Assembly (NCBI RefSeq): GCF_007993865.1
Contig: NZ_VIUH01000016.1
Span: forward strand, 1-64,000
Length of the DNA stretch: 64,000 nt
Direction: 5' to 3'
Source of the DNA: Pseudomonas sp. SJZ079
GTDB lineage: Bacteria > Pseudomonadota > Gammaproteobacteria > Pseudomonadales > Pseudomonadaceae
Position 1 is the stretch's first letter, and the number at the start of each line of letters is the position of its first letter. The notes below the pieces were generated by a model, which had not been told where the DNA came from, did not search any database, and was given only the letters and a program-made list of their open reading frames with translations. The position numbers and the translations under genes were made by a program. Shown piece by piece: positions 29,230 through 38,339 of the stretch.

Positions 29230-29997
29230 ATGCGGACCCCTTTGCTATGGGTTTTGATCATCAGCCTGTGCCAGCCGGCCTTGAGCTGGGCCGAGCGTTT
29301 GCGTCTAGTCACCGGGGATGGTTATGCGCCCTTCACCGGGCAGGCATTGCCCGGCGGCGGTATCCTCAGCCAGGTGGTACAGGCCGCACTGCGCCAGCGT
29401 CAGGTGGACAGTGAGCTGGACTGGCGACCCTGGAACCGCGGCTTGCTCATGACCCTGAATGGCGCGTACGACGCCACCTTTCCTTACGTGCGCTCCGCAG
29501 AACTGGAGAAGGACTACCACTACTCCGAGCCTCTGCTGGTAGTCAGGCAGCATATTTTCAGCCGGTCCGATGAGGTGTACGAGGTCGACGATCTACCGGC
29601 GCTGGCGGGCAAGAAGCTTTGCTACCCGCTCGGTTGGCAGCTGCCGGTGGCTATCCAGGGGATGGTCGAGCAGGGCCTGCTGACTCGCCATGCACCTATC
29701 GGCCTGAATGAGTGCGCCCGTTTGTTGTTACTCGGTCGCGATGACTTCTTCATCGCCAATGGTCCTATTGGCGAAGTGGCGTTGAGTCTGACGGAGCAGC
29801 CCTTTGCGCAGTTTCGCCGTTCGCAAAGCGCATTTGCGCAAACGACCCTGCATGTCATCGTGCCGCGGCGGCATCCACACGCGCACAGGGTATTGCAGCG
29901 CTTCAATGAGGGCTTGGCGCTGCTGCGTGATGGCAGTGAGTACCAACGTCTGATCGAGCATTACCTGCGCCAGAGAGATGGACAGGCCAGCCGCTAA
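29230..29997 (+). CDS. Periplasmic amino-acid-type solute-binding protein
   Basis: This 255-residue protein has a signal peptide (about 1-21, ending SWA) and an SBP_bac_3-like fold. The mature start LRLVTGDGYAPFTG and the following segment with EDWRPWNRGL-like geometry are typical of the small stand-alone members in Pseudomonas. No ABC permease or ATPase gene is adjacent, so it may be an orphan receptor, sensor or scavenging protein. Two cysteines (in KLCYPLG and LNECARL) could form a disulfide. Codon use is somewhat lower in GC than recD. Confidence 0.75.
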   Translation: MRTPLLWVLIISLCQPALSWAERLRLVTGDGYAPFTGQALPGGGILSQVVQAALRQRQVDSELDWRPWNRGLLMTLNGAYDATFPYVRSAELEKDYHYSEPLLVVRQHIFSRSDEVYEVDDLPALAGKKLCYPLGWQLPVAIQGMVEQGLLTRHAPIGLNECARLLLLGRDDFFIANGPIGEVALSLTEQPFAQFRRSQSAFAQTTLHVIVPRRHPHAHRVLQRFNEGLALLRDGSEYQRLIEHYLRQRDGQASR

Positions 29998-30020
29998 GCG
30001 GGCCTGTGTTGACGCTCCAG

Positions 30021-30929
30021 TCAGGCCGTCACGAGCATTAGCAGCACAGGCAGGCTGGCCGCCGCCAGCAGGGTCTGCAGGGTGATCAACCCGGCCATCA
30101 GCTGGCTGTCGCCGCCCAGTTGGCGGGTCAGCACGTAGGCGGTGGGCGCCGTCGGCAGGGCGAAGAACAGTACCAGCACGCTGCTTTCCATCGCCGGCAA
30201 GTTCAGGCCGTAAGCCACGGCCCAGGCCAGCAGCGGCATGGCCAGCAGGCGCAGCAGGCTGTTCCAGGCCAGCGCGGGAATTTCCCCGCCGAGCTGTTCG
30301 GGTTTCAGCGCCGCACCGACACAGAGCAAGCCGAGCGGCAGGCTGGCGGCGGCGAGCAGGCCGAGCAGGCGGTCGCTGCCGCCGGGCAGGCCGAGGCCAC
30401 TGAGGTTGAGCAGCACGCCGCCGAGGCAGGCGAGGATCAACGGGTTCTTCAGCACTGGCAGCAGCAGGCTGCGGGTGCTGACCCCGCGCTCGGCGGTCAG
30501 CGACCAGACCGACAGCACGTTCACCGTCGGCACCATCAAGGCCAGCATCAGCGCCGCCAGAGTCAGGCCGTCCTGGCCGAACAGGCTGCCGATCGCGGCC
30601 AGGCCCAGGTAGGTGTTGAAACGCAGGGCGCCCTGGGTGAAGGCGCCAAAACGCCCGGCCGGCCAGCCGCGCAGGCGCCGCAGCAGGAGCAGGGCCAGCC
30701 AGCCGCCGCCCAGGCCGAGCATCACCGCCAGGGCCAGGCGTGGTAGCGCCGGATTGTCCAGCGGCGCGCTGGCCAGGCTGCTGAACAGCAGGGCGGGAAA
30801 CAGCATGAAGTAGTTCAAGCGCTCGGCGCCGGGCCAGAAGGCCTCGTTGGGAAACTCCCAGCGGCGCAGGTAATAGCCGGCGACAATCAGGGCAAATAAC
30901 GGCCACAAGGCCAGCAGCAAATCGAGCAC
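30021..30929 (-). CDS. AEC-family transporter (auxin efflux carrier fold)
   Basis: A 302-residue protein of about ten membrane helices in two five-helix halves. AEC features include the N-terminal FALIVAGYYLRR and the central RFNTYLGLA and NPLILACLGG segments. AEC carriers export or exchange organic acids and amino acids; this one's substrate is unknown. It stands alone and converges on the solute-binding protein gene. Confidence 0.83.
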   Translation of the reverse strand: MLDLLLALWPLFALIVAGYYLRRWEFPNEAFWPGAERLNYFMLFPALLFSSLASAPLDNPALPRLALAVMLGLGGGWLALLLLRRLRGWPAGRFGAFTQGALRFNTYLGLAAIGSLFGQDGLTLAALMLALMVPTVNVLSVWSLTAERGVSTRSLLLPVLKNPLILACLGGVLLNLSGLGLPGGSDRLLGLLAAASLPLGLLCVGAALKPEQLGGEIPALAWNSLLRLLAMPLLAWAVAYGLNLPAMESSVLVLFFALPTAPTAYVLTRQLGGDSQLMAGLITLQTLLAAASLPVLLMLVTA

Positions 30930-31036
30930 GACAACCCCCCGCCAATAGATAGGCGGCTATCTTGGTCAGGCCGCAGCCGCGGCGCAAGGGTGATCTCGGG
31001 ACTACGCTGGCGCACAGCCTTAGGTGAGGAGGGATT

Positions 31037-31441
31037 ATGAACCAAGTCCACAGCGGCGGTTGCCAATGCGCTGGCTTGCGCTACCAGTTCGAGGCGCCAT
31101 TGCGCGATATCGCCCATTGCCATTGTTCGGTGTGCCGCCGTTGCAGCGGCGGCATAGTCACCACCTGGCTTACGGTGCCGCTGGCGAGTTTCCGCTGGTT
31201 GCTCGGTACGCCGGCCGAGTACGCCTCATCGGCAAGTTGCACGCGCTACTTCTGCCCAGGCTGCGGCGCCCAGTTGGCGCTGTTCAGCACGCTCAGCCCG
31301 GCCACCCTGGACGTGACCGTCGCCACCCTGGATCGGCCCGAGCTGGCGCCGGCGGATCGGCATATCTGGGTGCAGAGTCGGCTGCCCTGGCTGCATCTGG
31401 ATGAGCAGTTGCCTGAGCAATGGCAGGAGCAGATACCCTGA
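31037..31441 (+). CDS. GFA-family zinc enzyme (CENP-V/GFA domain)
   Basis: This 134-residue GFA-domain protein has the usual cysteine set: GGCQCAGL, HCHCSVCRRC and FCPGCGAQL, which bind two zinc ions. The family includes glutathione-dependent formaldehyde-activating enzyme homologs, but most members have no proven reaction. The TGAGGAGGGA ribosome site precedes the ATG. It is divergent from the AEC transporter gene. Confidence 0.85.
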   Translation: MNQVHSGGCQCAGLRYQFEAPLRDIAHCHCSVCRRCSGGIVTTWLTVPLASFRWLLGTPAEYASSASCTRYFCPGCGAQLALFSTLSPATLDVTVATLDRPELAPADRHIWVQSRLPWLHLDEQLPEQWQEQIP

Positions 31442-31460
31442 TCCGCGCCGCGCGTTGTCC

Positions 31461-31509
31461 GTGGGAGCGCTCTTGAGCGCGATGCTTTCGCGGCCAAGGC
31501 CGCTCCCAC
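31461..31509. repeat. REP pair
   Basis: The left arm, GTGGGAGCGCTCTTGAGCGC, starts at 31461 and the right arm, GCGGCCAAGGCCGCTCCCAC, ends at 31509. Outer bases pair and the inner cores differ. The right arm is the same type as the REP arms inside recC. It lies between the convergent GFA and DUF4105 genes. Confidence 0.75.
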
Positions 31510-31536
31510 AAAAAAACGCGGGGCTGCTGTTGCGGT

Positions 31537-33486
31537 TCAGGGCAGCTCCAATCCGCCGCTGGCCTTATGCAGCGCGCGCAGGTGTTGGCTGAGCCGTTTC
31601 AGGTTGTCCTCGTTGGCTTCCAGCTCCGCCAGCCGCGCGGGCTCCAGCAGGTTGCGCACTTCCTGATCGAGGTCGTTGCTGAGTTGCCGCAGTTGCTGCT
31701 GGCGCTCGCGACTCTGCGCCTCCAGGCGCCGCCATTCGCTGGCTTGCGGCAGACCATAACCGCCCTCGAGCAGTTCTGCCGGACGGCTGAGAAAGCCACT
31801 GTTGGCGAGTATCTGCTCGAGTGCCACGCCGGCCTTGTTCAGGCTCGGGTCCTGAGCGGCGCGCCCGGTCAGGTAACGCTGCTTGAGTTCATCCTGGGCC
31901 AGCAGCAGTTGCCGGCGTAGCGCCGCCTGCTCCAACAACAGCAGTGCGGCGCTGGCGCGCAGGTCGGCCTTGGCGAACCAGGGGCGGCGCGCACTGGCCG
32001 GTTGCGCGAGCCAGTCTTCGACCCGTGGCTGCTCGATCGGCAGGCGCTGTTGCAGCACCTCGAACATGGCCTGGTAACGGTCGCGGTAAGAGTCGAAGCG
32101 ATAGCCCAGGCGCAACGCCTCGCGTGGGTCGTCGAGCACGCTGCGGTCGGCCAGGCCGCGGCCGACCAAGGTCTCCAGCAGGCCGTTGGGCAGGATGCTG
32201 TCGAGTGCCTGCAGGCGCGGGTGACCGCTACCGCTGCGCAGCAGCTTGAGGGTTTCCACCGCACAGTTGTTGGAAATGAAGTAGTAGTCGCCGTCATAGC
32301 TCCAATGCTGCTCGGCGGCGCGGCTGACCAGTTGCTCGAGCTGCTCGCGGGTCAGCTTCAGCGGCACCGAAGCCAGGCTGCGCAGCTCGACTTTGGTGTA
32401 TTCATCGATCACCTGGGCCAGCGGCAGGACGAACAGGCGCGACGGGTAGGCACCGGTCAGGCCGTCCCAGCTGGACAGCTGCACATCGCCGACGAAGGCG
32501 CGATAGGACAGCACCAGGTGCTGATCCAGATCCAGCCGGCAATCCGGCCCGCGCGGGCGACCCTCGGCACAGATCACCAGGCGCAGCATGCTGTGGCCCC
32601 AGCGGCTGACCCAGGCATCGTTGGCCTCGGCCAACAGGAAATCGACCTGATAGACCCGCTCGGGATCGAGTCGGCCCAAGGGCTGGCGGGCGAAGTCGCT
32701 GCCGGCATTCAGGTAGGCATAGCTGTCGGCGCAGCGCTGCTGCTGGCGTGGCGCCCAGTCGAAGTGCTGGCGAAAATAGCCGGCCAGCGACGGCCGGCGG
32801 CAGGCATAGCTGGGATCGAGGAGGAAGTACTCCAGGTTCACCGCGACGAACTCGCGCGGGTTGCTCAGTTCATAGCGGTCCGGGCTGCGCGCGACCTGGC
32901 CATTGTGCTGTTCGCGGGCACCCCGCCGGCCGACGTACTGTGGCCAACCCGCCAGGTCGAGCAGGCGCGGGTCGTCGCTGAGGGTGAAGCGTCGCTCGGT
33001 CTGCCCCCGGCAGGCGTCGGGCAAACCGACCGGGCCGAGGCTGCCGGCACGACGTCGGCACCAGGCGAGGTGATTCCGCTCAGGCGTCGACCAGAGCCGC
33101 GCACGGTCATACAGGTGGGTGAGTTCATGCAGCACGGTGGCCAGCAACTCGCGGCGGACGTTGCCGTGCGGGCGCTGAGTCGGGGTGCTGGCGGCGCTGC
33201 CGTCACTCAATCCGGGCAGCAGCGAGGCATTCAGCTCGATACCGCTGAAACGCCCGGCGCGACCATAGACCTCGGCCGGCATCGGTCGCCAGCGCACGTT
33301 GACGCGGCGATCCAGTTGCCGGGTGAAGCGTGGTGGCAAGGCGGCCAGCGCCTCGTCCAGCAAGACCTGGCTGGCCTGGCGCTCGTTCGGCTTGAGCGCT
33401 TCGCCCTCCAGCGTCAGGCGGAGCTCGGCGTGGTTGCTGGCGCTGATCAGGAGTAGGGCCAGCAACCAGACACGAGGCGGCATCAA
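31537..33486 (-). CDS. Large exported DUF4105 (Lnb-type) protein with HExxH region
   Basis: A 649-residue exported protein with a signal peptide (about 1-20). The first third holds an HELTH zinc-type motif (about residues 117-121). The middle third is a DUF4105/Lnb N-terminal periplasmic domain with the two residues expected for a permuted papain-like centre, His in WGHSMLR and Cys in NNCAVETLKLL. The last 130 residues are helical and Gln/Leu/Arg-rich. Lnb homologs are lipoprotein-modifying acyltransferases in some Gram-positives, but the role in Pseudomonas is not established. It overlaps the upstream DUF2388 gene by 4 bp and forms an operon with it. Confidence 0.72.
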   Translation of the reverse strand: MMPPRVWLLALLLISASNHAELRLTLEGEALKPNERQASQVLLDEALAALPPRFTRQLDRRVNVRWRPMPAEVYGRAGRFSGIELNASLLPGLSDGSAASTPTQRPHGNVRRELLATVLHELTHLYDRARLWSTPERNHLAWCRRRAGSLGPVGLPDACRGQTERRFTLSDDPRLLDLAGWPQYVGRRGAREQHNGQVARSPDRYELSNPREFVAVNLEYFLLDPSYACRRPSLAGYFRQHFDWAPRQQQRCADSYAYLNAGSDFARQPLGRLDPERVYQVDFLLAEANDAWVSRWGHSMLRLVICAEGRPRGPDCRLDLDQHLVLSYRAFVGDVQLSSWDGLTGAYPSRLFVLPLAQVIDEYTKVELRSLASVPLKLTREQLEQLVSRAAEQHWSYDGDYYFISNNCAVETLKLLRSGSGHPRLQALDSILPNGLLETLVGRGLADRSVLDDPREALRLGYRFDSYRDRYQAMFEVLQQRLPIEQPRVEDWLAQPASARRPWFAKADLRASAALLLLEQAALRRQLLLAQDELKQRYLTGRAAQDPSLNKAGVALEQILANSGFLSRPAELLEGGYGLPQASEWRRLEAQSRERQQQLRQLSNDLDQEVRNLLEPARLAELEANEDNLKRLSQHLRALHKASGGLELP

Positions 33487-33803
33487 CGGGCGAGGATGGC
33501 TTCGGCCAGGGTTTGGTCGGAGGCCTTCTGCGCTTCGGGCACCTGGCTGCGAATGCTGTTGAGGGCCGCTTCCAACTGGGCGCCGCGGATCGCACCCTGG
33601 CTGGCGACGAAGCTGGCGGCATCGTCACGGGCGGCGAGGACGATTTTCGAATCGCGGATCGAGGTGGTGGTGTCCGAGGTGAAGTCGAGGGTACGGTCTA
33701 CCGCCCGCACGATGACATTGCTGGTGGCGACCAGGGTTTGCGCCTGAGCGCTGCCGGCGATCAGGACAGCCGCAGTAACGGCGGTGAGCAAACGACGATG
33801 CAT
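33483..33803 (-). CDS. DUF2388 small exported protein, copy A
   Basis: A 106-residue protein with a signal peptide (about 1-22, ending AQA) and a DUF2388 domain containing SIRDSKIVLAARDDAASFV and SQGAIRGAQLEAAL. Function is unknown. It is translationally coupled to the DUF4105 gene (ATGA overlap at 33483-33486), suggesting that the two act together in the periplasm. It is a paralog of the gene at 33958-34275. Confidence 0.8.
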   Translation of the reverse strand: MHRRLLTAVTAAVLIAGSAQAQTLVATSNVIVRAVDRTLDFTSDTTTSIRDSKIVLAARDDAASFVASQGAIRGAQLEAALNSIRSQVPEAQKASDQTLAEAILAR

Positions 33804-33957
33804 GGCGATCTCCGAAAAGCGAAAGGGGGCATTGTCGGATGTTAGACGAATCTGCCCGGCCGCGGTTCCTGCGTGCCATCCGCACGGGCTTGGCCGCTGC
33901 CTCGATCAGGCAACGCAATAGCGGCGGACGGCTCGGCGGTGCAGTGACTTCGGGGTC

Positions 33958-34275
33958 TTACAGACTGAGGATCGCCTGCGCCAGTTGCAGGTCGTTGCCG
34001 GCCAGCTCAGGCGCCTGTTGACGAATATGGCGCAGGGCGGCCTCCAGCTGTGCGCCGCGGATCGCGCCTTGGCTGGCGATGAAGCTGGCGGCGTCGGCGC
34101 GCGCGGCAAGCACTAGCTTGTCGTCGCGTAGCGAGGAGGTGGCATCGGAGGTGGCGTCCGAGGTGCCGACCAGCGCCCCGGCCACGGCATCGGTGGTGGC
34201 TACGAAGCTGGAGGCCGAAGCGGCGGAGGACAGCGCGAATAGGCTAAGAAAGCCAAGCGTGTGTAAAGGATTCAT
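33958..34275 (-). CDS. DUF2388 small exported protein, copy B
   Basis: A 105-residue paralog of copy A. It shares a signal peptide, a Ser/Thr/Asp-rich segment, then LRDDKLVLAARADAASFI and SQGAIRGAQLEAAL. The two are separated by 154 bp and are probably a local tandem duplication. It is the first gene of the minus-strand run leading to the DUF4105 gene. Function is unknown. Confidence 0.8.
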   Translation of the reverse strand: MNPLHTLGFLSLFALSSAASASSFVATTDAVAGALVGTSDATSDATSSLRDDKLVLAARADAASFIASQGAIRGAQLEAALRHIRQQAPELAGNDLQLAQAILSL

Positions 34276-34370
34276 CCTGAAACTCCCACATGAGGCTGGA
34301 CGGCGCGCCGGTTGAGCGCGCCGAGTCAGGTTAAGCCTAGCTCAGTGGCTATGGGGTAAGCCATGCTGGC

Positions 34371-34565
34371 TCAACGCCAGAAGGGTTTCTCCAGCTCGGC
34401 GAAGCGCTCGCTCAGGCTGATACCGGCATCGGCCAACTGGCGCTCGTCCAGCGTGGCCAGTTGGCGGCGGGTACGGGCGTTAAGCAGCCAACGTGCGACG
34501 CGGGCACGCCAATGGGTTGCTGGTGGCGGGACTGTCCGAAGGGTGCTGCTGAGGATGCTTTCCAT
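34371..34565 (-). CDS. DUF1127 (YjiS-like) small basic protein, copy A
   Basis: A 64-residue protein whose C-terminal half is the DUF1127 helix pair: RARVARWLLNARTRRQLATL, then DERQLADAGIS, ending EKPFWR. Arg-rich DUF1127 proteins affect RNA turnover and phosphate or stress responses in alphaproteobacteria; the role in Pseudomonas is open. The start MESIL at 34565 is preferred because GGGAAGG lies upstream; the in-frame start at 34613 has no such site. Confidence 0.78.
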   Translation of the reverse strand: MESILSSTLRTVPPPATHWRARVARWLLNARTRRQLATLDERQLADAGISLSERFAELEKPFWR

Positions 34566-34750
34566 GGCAATCGACCTTCCCGCGCGTGGCGGGAGTTGGG
34601 TATGGGGAGCCATGGTCGCGCGATGGGGGCTTGGCTGGCAGTCACAGCGAAGTGAAATTGTATTGGTGCAGTTGAATCTATTCAGTAACTGTTCTGTTCC
34701 CTGCGGCGCTATCTGTGCCGGTCGCTGCGGCTATCGGCCTGCGCAAAACG

Positions 34751-34788
34751 ACAAAACCCGCCAACGCTGAGCGTGGGCGGGTTTTGTG
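34751..34788. terminator. Bidirectional terminator between the DUF1127 genes
   Basis: The stem ACAAAACCCGCC pairs with GGCGGGTTTTGT around a short loop. A-tract and T-tract on the two sides would allow termination on either strand. It most likely ends the transcript of the DUF1127 gene at 34821-35036. Confidence 0.75.
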
Positions 34789-34820
34789 TGCAGCGTTGCG
34801 AGCGGCTTGCGCCGCGGCGC

Positions 34821-35036
34821 TTAGCGCCAGAACGGCTTACCCAGCTCGGCGTGGCGCTGGCTCTCGCTGATCCCTGCGTCGGCCAGCAGGCGGGCATCCA
34901 GGCGCGCCAGTTGGCGGCGGCTGACGATGCGGCGCTGCCACAACAGGAGGGTAGCGGCCATGCGCAGCGGCAGTGGGCTGGTGGCGTTGGAGGTGCTTTG
35001 CTCGAAAAACAGATCGGAACTGAGGGTGCGTTCCAT
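34821..35036 (-). CDS. DUF1127 (YjiS-like) small basic protein, copy B
   Basis: This 71-residue paralog of copy A has the same helix pair (RRIVSRRQLARLDARLLADAG) and the same ending (ELGKPFWR). It is preceded by GGAAGGATGTCACC, giving a ribosome site before MERTL. The two copies are separated by a terminator, so each probably has its own promoter. The promoter of copy B should lie in the AT-rich region at 35050-35300. Confidence 0.8.
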   Translation of the reverse strand: MERTLSSDLFFEQSTSNATSPLPLRMAATLLLWQRRIVSRRQLARLDARLLADAGISESQRHAELGKPFWR

Positions 35037-35403
35037 GGTGACATCCTTCCGCTTGTGGCGGGTCTAGAGAGTGTTCTACTGGTTGCTAATGTTCCGCTTC
35101 TGGCAACAGATGCAGTAGCCACAGTTGCGTTAAATTGCAGGCCTATTAGATAGTTTGCTTTGTAACTGTTTTGTTGATTTTTGCGGAAACTGTACGGGTG
35201 ATAAGTGGTATGGCGTGCATTTTGATAAATATCAGGGTTTTTAACTGCGATTAATGTATTTCTACAGGTATTTGCTATAGGTACAGTTTTAAATTGATTG
35301 CTAGAAGCCGTTGACCTGTCGTTCAGTTATTTCCGCTGCAATGCCCTTCTGGTGTGTTGAACTGTACCTGTCTCAGGTTTCGGGCCAGTTTTCGTCAGGC
35401 ATG
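35037..35403. promoter_or_regulatory. AT-rich intergenic region with three AACTGTAC octamers
   Basis: About 370 bp without a gene, clearly richer in A+T than its surroundings. AACTGTAC occurs at 35188-35195 and 35360-35367, and its reverse complement at 35281-35288. The centres are about 93 and 79 bp apart. These may be binding sites for a regulator of the DUF1127 gene or simply short repeats. No convincing -35/-10 pair could be fixed by eye. Confidence 0.4.
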
Positions 35404-35429
35404 AAAAAACCCGGCACGAGGCCGGGTTT
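35404..35429 (-). terminator. Terminator of the pnt operon
   Basis: On the minus strand the stem AAACCCGGCC / GGCCGGGTTT-type hairpin is followed by a T-run. It starts about 20 bp after the pntB stop. Confidence 0.85.
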
Positions 35430-35450
35430 CAGTCGAGCGGGTCGGGCGGG

Positions 35451-36890
35451 TCAGTCGACCGCTTTGACCATGTCTTCGATGACTTTCTTGGCGTCGCCGA
35501 ACACCATCATGGTCTTGTCCAGGTAGAACAGTTCGTTGTCCAGGCCAGCGTAGCCGCTGGCCATCGAGCGCTTGTTGACGATCACGGTCTTGGCTTTGTA
35601 CGCCTCGAGGATCGGCATGCCGGCGATCGGCGACTTCGGATCGTTCTTCGCCGCCGGGTTGACCACGTCGTTGGCGCCGAGCACCAGCACCACGTCGGCC
35701 TGGCCGAACTCGGAGTTGATGTCGTCCATCTCGAACACCTGCTCGTAAGGCACTTCGGCCTCGGCCAGCAGTACGTTCATGTGCCCCGGCATACGCCCGG
35801 CCACTGGGTGAATCGCATACTTCACGTTCACCCCACGATGGGTCAGCTTCTCGGCCAATTCCATCAGTGCGTGCTGAGCGCGGGCTACGGCCAGGCCATA
35901 GCCGGGGACGATGATCACCGTGTCGGCGTTGGTCAGCAGGAACGCGGCGTCGTCGCTTGAGCCAGATTTCACCGGACGTTGTTCCTTGCTGCCCGCTGCC
36001 GGGCCGGCATCCACCGCACCGCCGAAGCCGCCGAGGATGACGTTGAAGAACGAGCGGTTCATCGCCTTGCACATGATGTAGGAGAGGATCGCACCCGAGG
36101 AACCGACCAGGCTGCCGGCGATGATCAGCATCGAGTTGTTCAGCGAGAAGCCGATACCGGCGGCCGCCCAGCCCGAATAGCTGTTGAGCATCGACACCAC
36201 TACCGGCATGTCGGCGCCGCCGATCGGGATGATGATCAGCACACCGATGACGAAGGCCAGCGCCACCAGCAGGGCGAAGGCACTGAGGTCGCCGCTGAAG
36301 GTGAAGACCAGGCCGAGGCCGAGGATGGCCAGGCCGATCGCCAGGTTGATCATGTGCTGGCCGGCAAACTGTACCGGTGCGCCCTGGAACAGGCGGAACT
36401 TGTACTTGCCGGACAGCTTGCCGAAGGCGATCACCGAACCGGAGAAGGTGATGGCGCCGATGGCCGCACCGAGGAACAGCTCCAGGCGGTTACCGGCTGG
36501 GATGGCATCACCCAGTGCGGCGACTATGCCCAGCGACTGCGGCTCGACCACCGCGGCGATGGCGATAAACACCGCAGCCAGACCGATCATGCTGTGCATG
36601 AAGGCCACCAGCTCCGGCATCTTGGTCATTTCCACACGCTTGGCCATCACGGTGCCGACGCTGCCGCCGACCAACAGGCCGATGAGTACGTAGCCGATAC
36701 CGGCGCTGGTGCCCATCTGTGCGCTGAGCTTGTAGATCAGGCTGAGCGTGGTGACGATGGCGATGCCCATGCCGATCATGCCGAACAGGTTGCCGCGGCG
36801 CGACGACGTCGGGTGCGACAGGCCCTTGAGCGCCTGAATGAAGCAGATCGAAGCGATCAGGTAGAGAACAGTGATCAGGTTCATGCTCAT
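35451..36890 (-). CDS. pntB: NAD(P) transhydrogenase subunit beta
   Basis: A 479-residue PntB: nine N-terminal membrane helices forming the proton channel and a C-terminal NADP(H)-binding domain (about 305-479) with VPGYGLAVARAQ and LGANDVVNPAA. It completes the proton-translocating transhydrogenase that exchanges reducing equivalents between NADH and NADP+. The start is MSMNLITVLY at 36890, one base past the pntAB stop. An upstream in-frame extension reads as Arg-rich noise. Confidence 0.95.
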   Translation of the reverse strand: MSMNLITVLYLIASICFIQALKGLSHPTSSRRGNLFGMIGMGIAIVTTLSLIYKLSAQMGTSAGIGYVLIGLLVGGSVGTVMAKRVEMTKMPELVAFMHSMIGLAAVFIAIAAVVEPQSLGIVAALGDAIPAGNRLELFLGAAIGAITFSGSVIAFGKLSGKYKFRLFQGAPVQFAGQHMINLAIGLAILGLGLVFTFSGDLSAFALLVALAFVIGVLIIIPIGGADMPVVVSMLNSYSGWAAAGIGFSLNNSMLIIAGSLVGSSGAILSYIMCKAMNRSFFNVILGGFGGAVDAGPAAGSKEQRPVKSGSSDDAAFLLTNADTVIIVPGYGLAVARAQHALMELAEKLTHRGVNVKYAIHPVAGRMPGHMNVLLAEAEVPYEQVFEMDDINSEFGQADVVLVLGANDVVNPAAKNDPKSPIAGMPILEAYKAKTVIVNKRSMASGYAGLDNELFYLDKTMMVFGDAKKVIEDMVKAVD

Positions 36891-36891
36891 A

Positions 36892-37206
36892 TCAGTGCTT
36901 CCCCGCCTGCGCCTTCGGCGCCTTCTTCTTGAACATTTCCAGCATGCGTCGGGTGACCAGGAAGCCACCGAAGACGTTGACCGCGGCCAGCGCCACGGCC
37001 AGGGTGCCCATCAGCTTGCCCAGTGGGGTCACGGTCAGGGCGGCGGCCAGCATGGCGCCGACGATGACGATCGCCGAGATGGCGTTGGTCACCGCCATCA
37101 GCGGGGTGTGCAGGGCCGGGGTGACGTTCCATACCACGTGGTAGCCGACGTAGATGGCCAGCGCGAAGATGATCAGGTTGTAGATGCCGTCGGAAATCAG
37201 ATCCAT
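36892..37206 (-). CDS. pntAB: NAD(P) transhydrogenase alpha subunit, membrane part
   Basis: A 104-residue protein with three to four membrane helices ([20 protein letters not shown], then [17 protein letters not shown]) corresponding to the C-terminal membrane domain of E. coli PntA. In Pseudomonas this domain is a separate gene. The start at 37206 has an AAGGAG ribosome site. It lies 11 bp after pntAA and 1 bp before pntB. Confidence 0.93.
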   Translation of the reverse strand: MDLISDGIYNLIIFALAIYVGYHVVWNVTPALHTPLMAVTNAISAIVIVGAMLAAALTVTPLGKLMGTLAVALAAVNVFGGFLVTRRMLEMFKKKAPKAQAGKH

Positions 37207-37217
37207 GTCTCTACTCC

Positions 37218-38339
37218 TTAGCCGTTGGTCCGGACGACTTGGCCGTCGCGGCACATCAGGCACGCGGCGACGATGTCGTCTTCGAGGTTGAGGTGGAACT
37301 TGCCGTCGCCGTCGATTACCAGCTTGAGGAAGTCCAGCAGGTTGCGTGCATACAGGGCCGAGGCATCGGCCGGCACCATAGCGGCCAGGTTGCTGTGGCC
37401 GACGATGGTCACGCCGTGCTTGATCACCACCTGTTCGGCTTCGGTCAGCGGGCAGTTGCCACCCTGAGCGGCCGCCAGGTCGATGATCACCGAGCCGGGT
37501 TTCATTTCTTCAACCGTGGCCGCGTGCAGCAGGGTCGGTGCCTTGCGCCCCGGAATCAGCGCGGTGGTGATGACGATGTCGGCCTGTTTGGCGCGCTCGT
37601 GCACCGCCTTGGCCTGACGCTCCATCCACGAGGCCGGCATCGGCCGCGCGTAGCCGCCGACGCCTTCGGCGCACTCGCGCTCTTCATCGGTCTCGAACGG
37701 CACGTCGACGAACTTGGCGCCGAGTGACTCGATCTGCTCCTTCACCGCCGGACGCACGTCAGACGCCTCGATCACCGCGCCCAGGCGCTTGGCCGTGGCG
37801 ATGGCCTGCAGGCCGGCGACGCCGGCGCCGAGGATCAGGATGCGCGCGGCTTTCACCGTACCGGCAGCCGTCATCAGCATCGGCATGAAGCGCGGATAGT
37901 GATGCGCGGCCAGCAGCACGGCCTTGTAACCGGCGATGTTGGCCTGCGACGACAGCACATCGAGGCTCTGCGCACGCGAGGTGCGCGGCGCGGCTTCGAG
38001 GGCGAAGGCGGTGATGCCGCGCGCGCTCATCCGGGCGATGGTCTCGTTGCTGAACGGGTTGAGCATGCCGACCAGCGCGGCGCCGGTTTGCATCAGCGCC
38101 AGTTCGCCATCGTTTGGCGCGGTGACTTTCAGTACCAATTCGGCGCCGAAGGCGGCCGCCTCGTTGCCGATAGTTGCGCCGGCTGCGGCGTAGGCGCTGT
38201 CGGGGATGCTGGCGCTAACGCCCGCACCGCTCTGCACGGTCACCTGATGGCCTTGGCCGATCAGCTTCTTAATGGTCTCGGGAGTCGCGGCAACCCGCGT
38301 CTCGCCGGCATGGGTTTCGAGAGGAACACCGATGTGCAC
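37218..38339 (-). CDS. pntAA: NAD(P) transhydrogenase alpha subunit, NAD-binding part
   Basis: A 373-residue soluble NAD(H)-binding subunit with two Rossmann-like domains. Visible motifs are [12 protein letters not shown] near the N terminus, [19 protein letters not shown] (about 170-188), and the mobile-loop region after [11 protein letters not shown]. It starts at GTG 38339 with AGGAGA 6 bp upstream. It is the first gene of the split three-gene pnt operon. Confidence 0.95.
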   Translation of the reverse strand: MHIGVPLETHAGETRVAATPETIKKLIGQGHQVTVQSGAGVSASIPDSAYAAAGATIGNEAAAFGAELVLKVTAPNDGELALMQTGAALVGMLNPFSNETIARMSARGITAFALEAAPRTSRAQSLDVLSSQANIAGYKAVLLAAHHYPRFMPMLMTAAGTVKAARILILGAGVAGLQAIATAKRLGAVIEASDVRPAVKEQIESLGAKFVDVPFETDEERECAEGVGGYARPMPASWMERQAKAVHERAKQADIVITTALIPGRKAPTLLHAATVEEMKPGSVIIDLAAAQGGNCPLTEAEQVVIKHGVTIVGHSNLAAMVPADASALYARNLLDFLKLVIDGDGKFHLNLEDDIVAACLMCRDGQVVRTNG

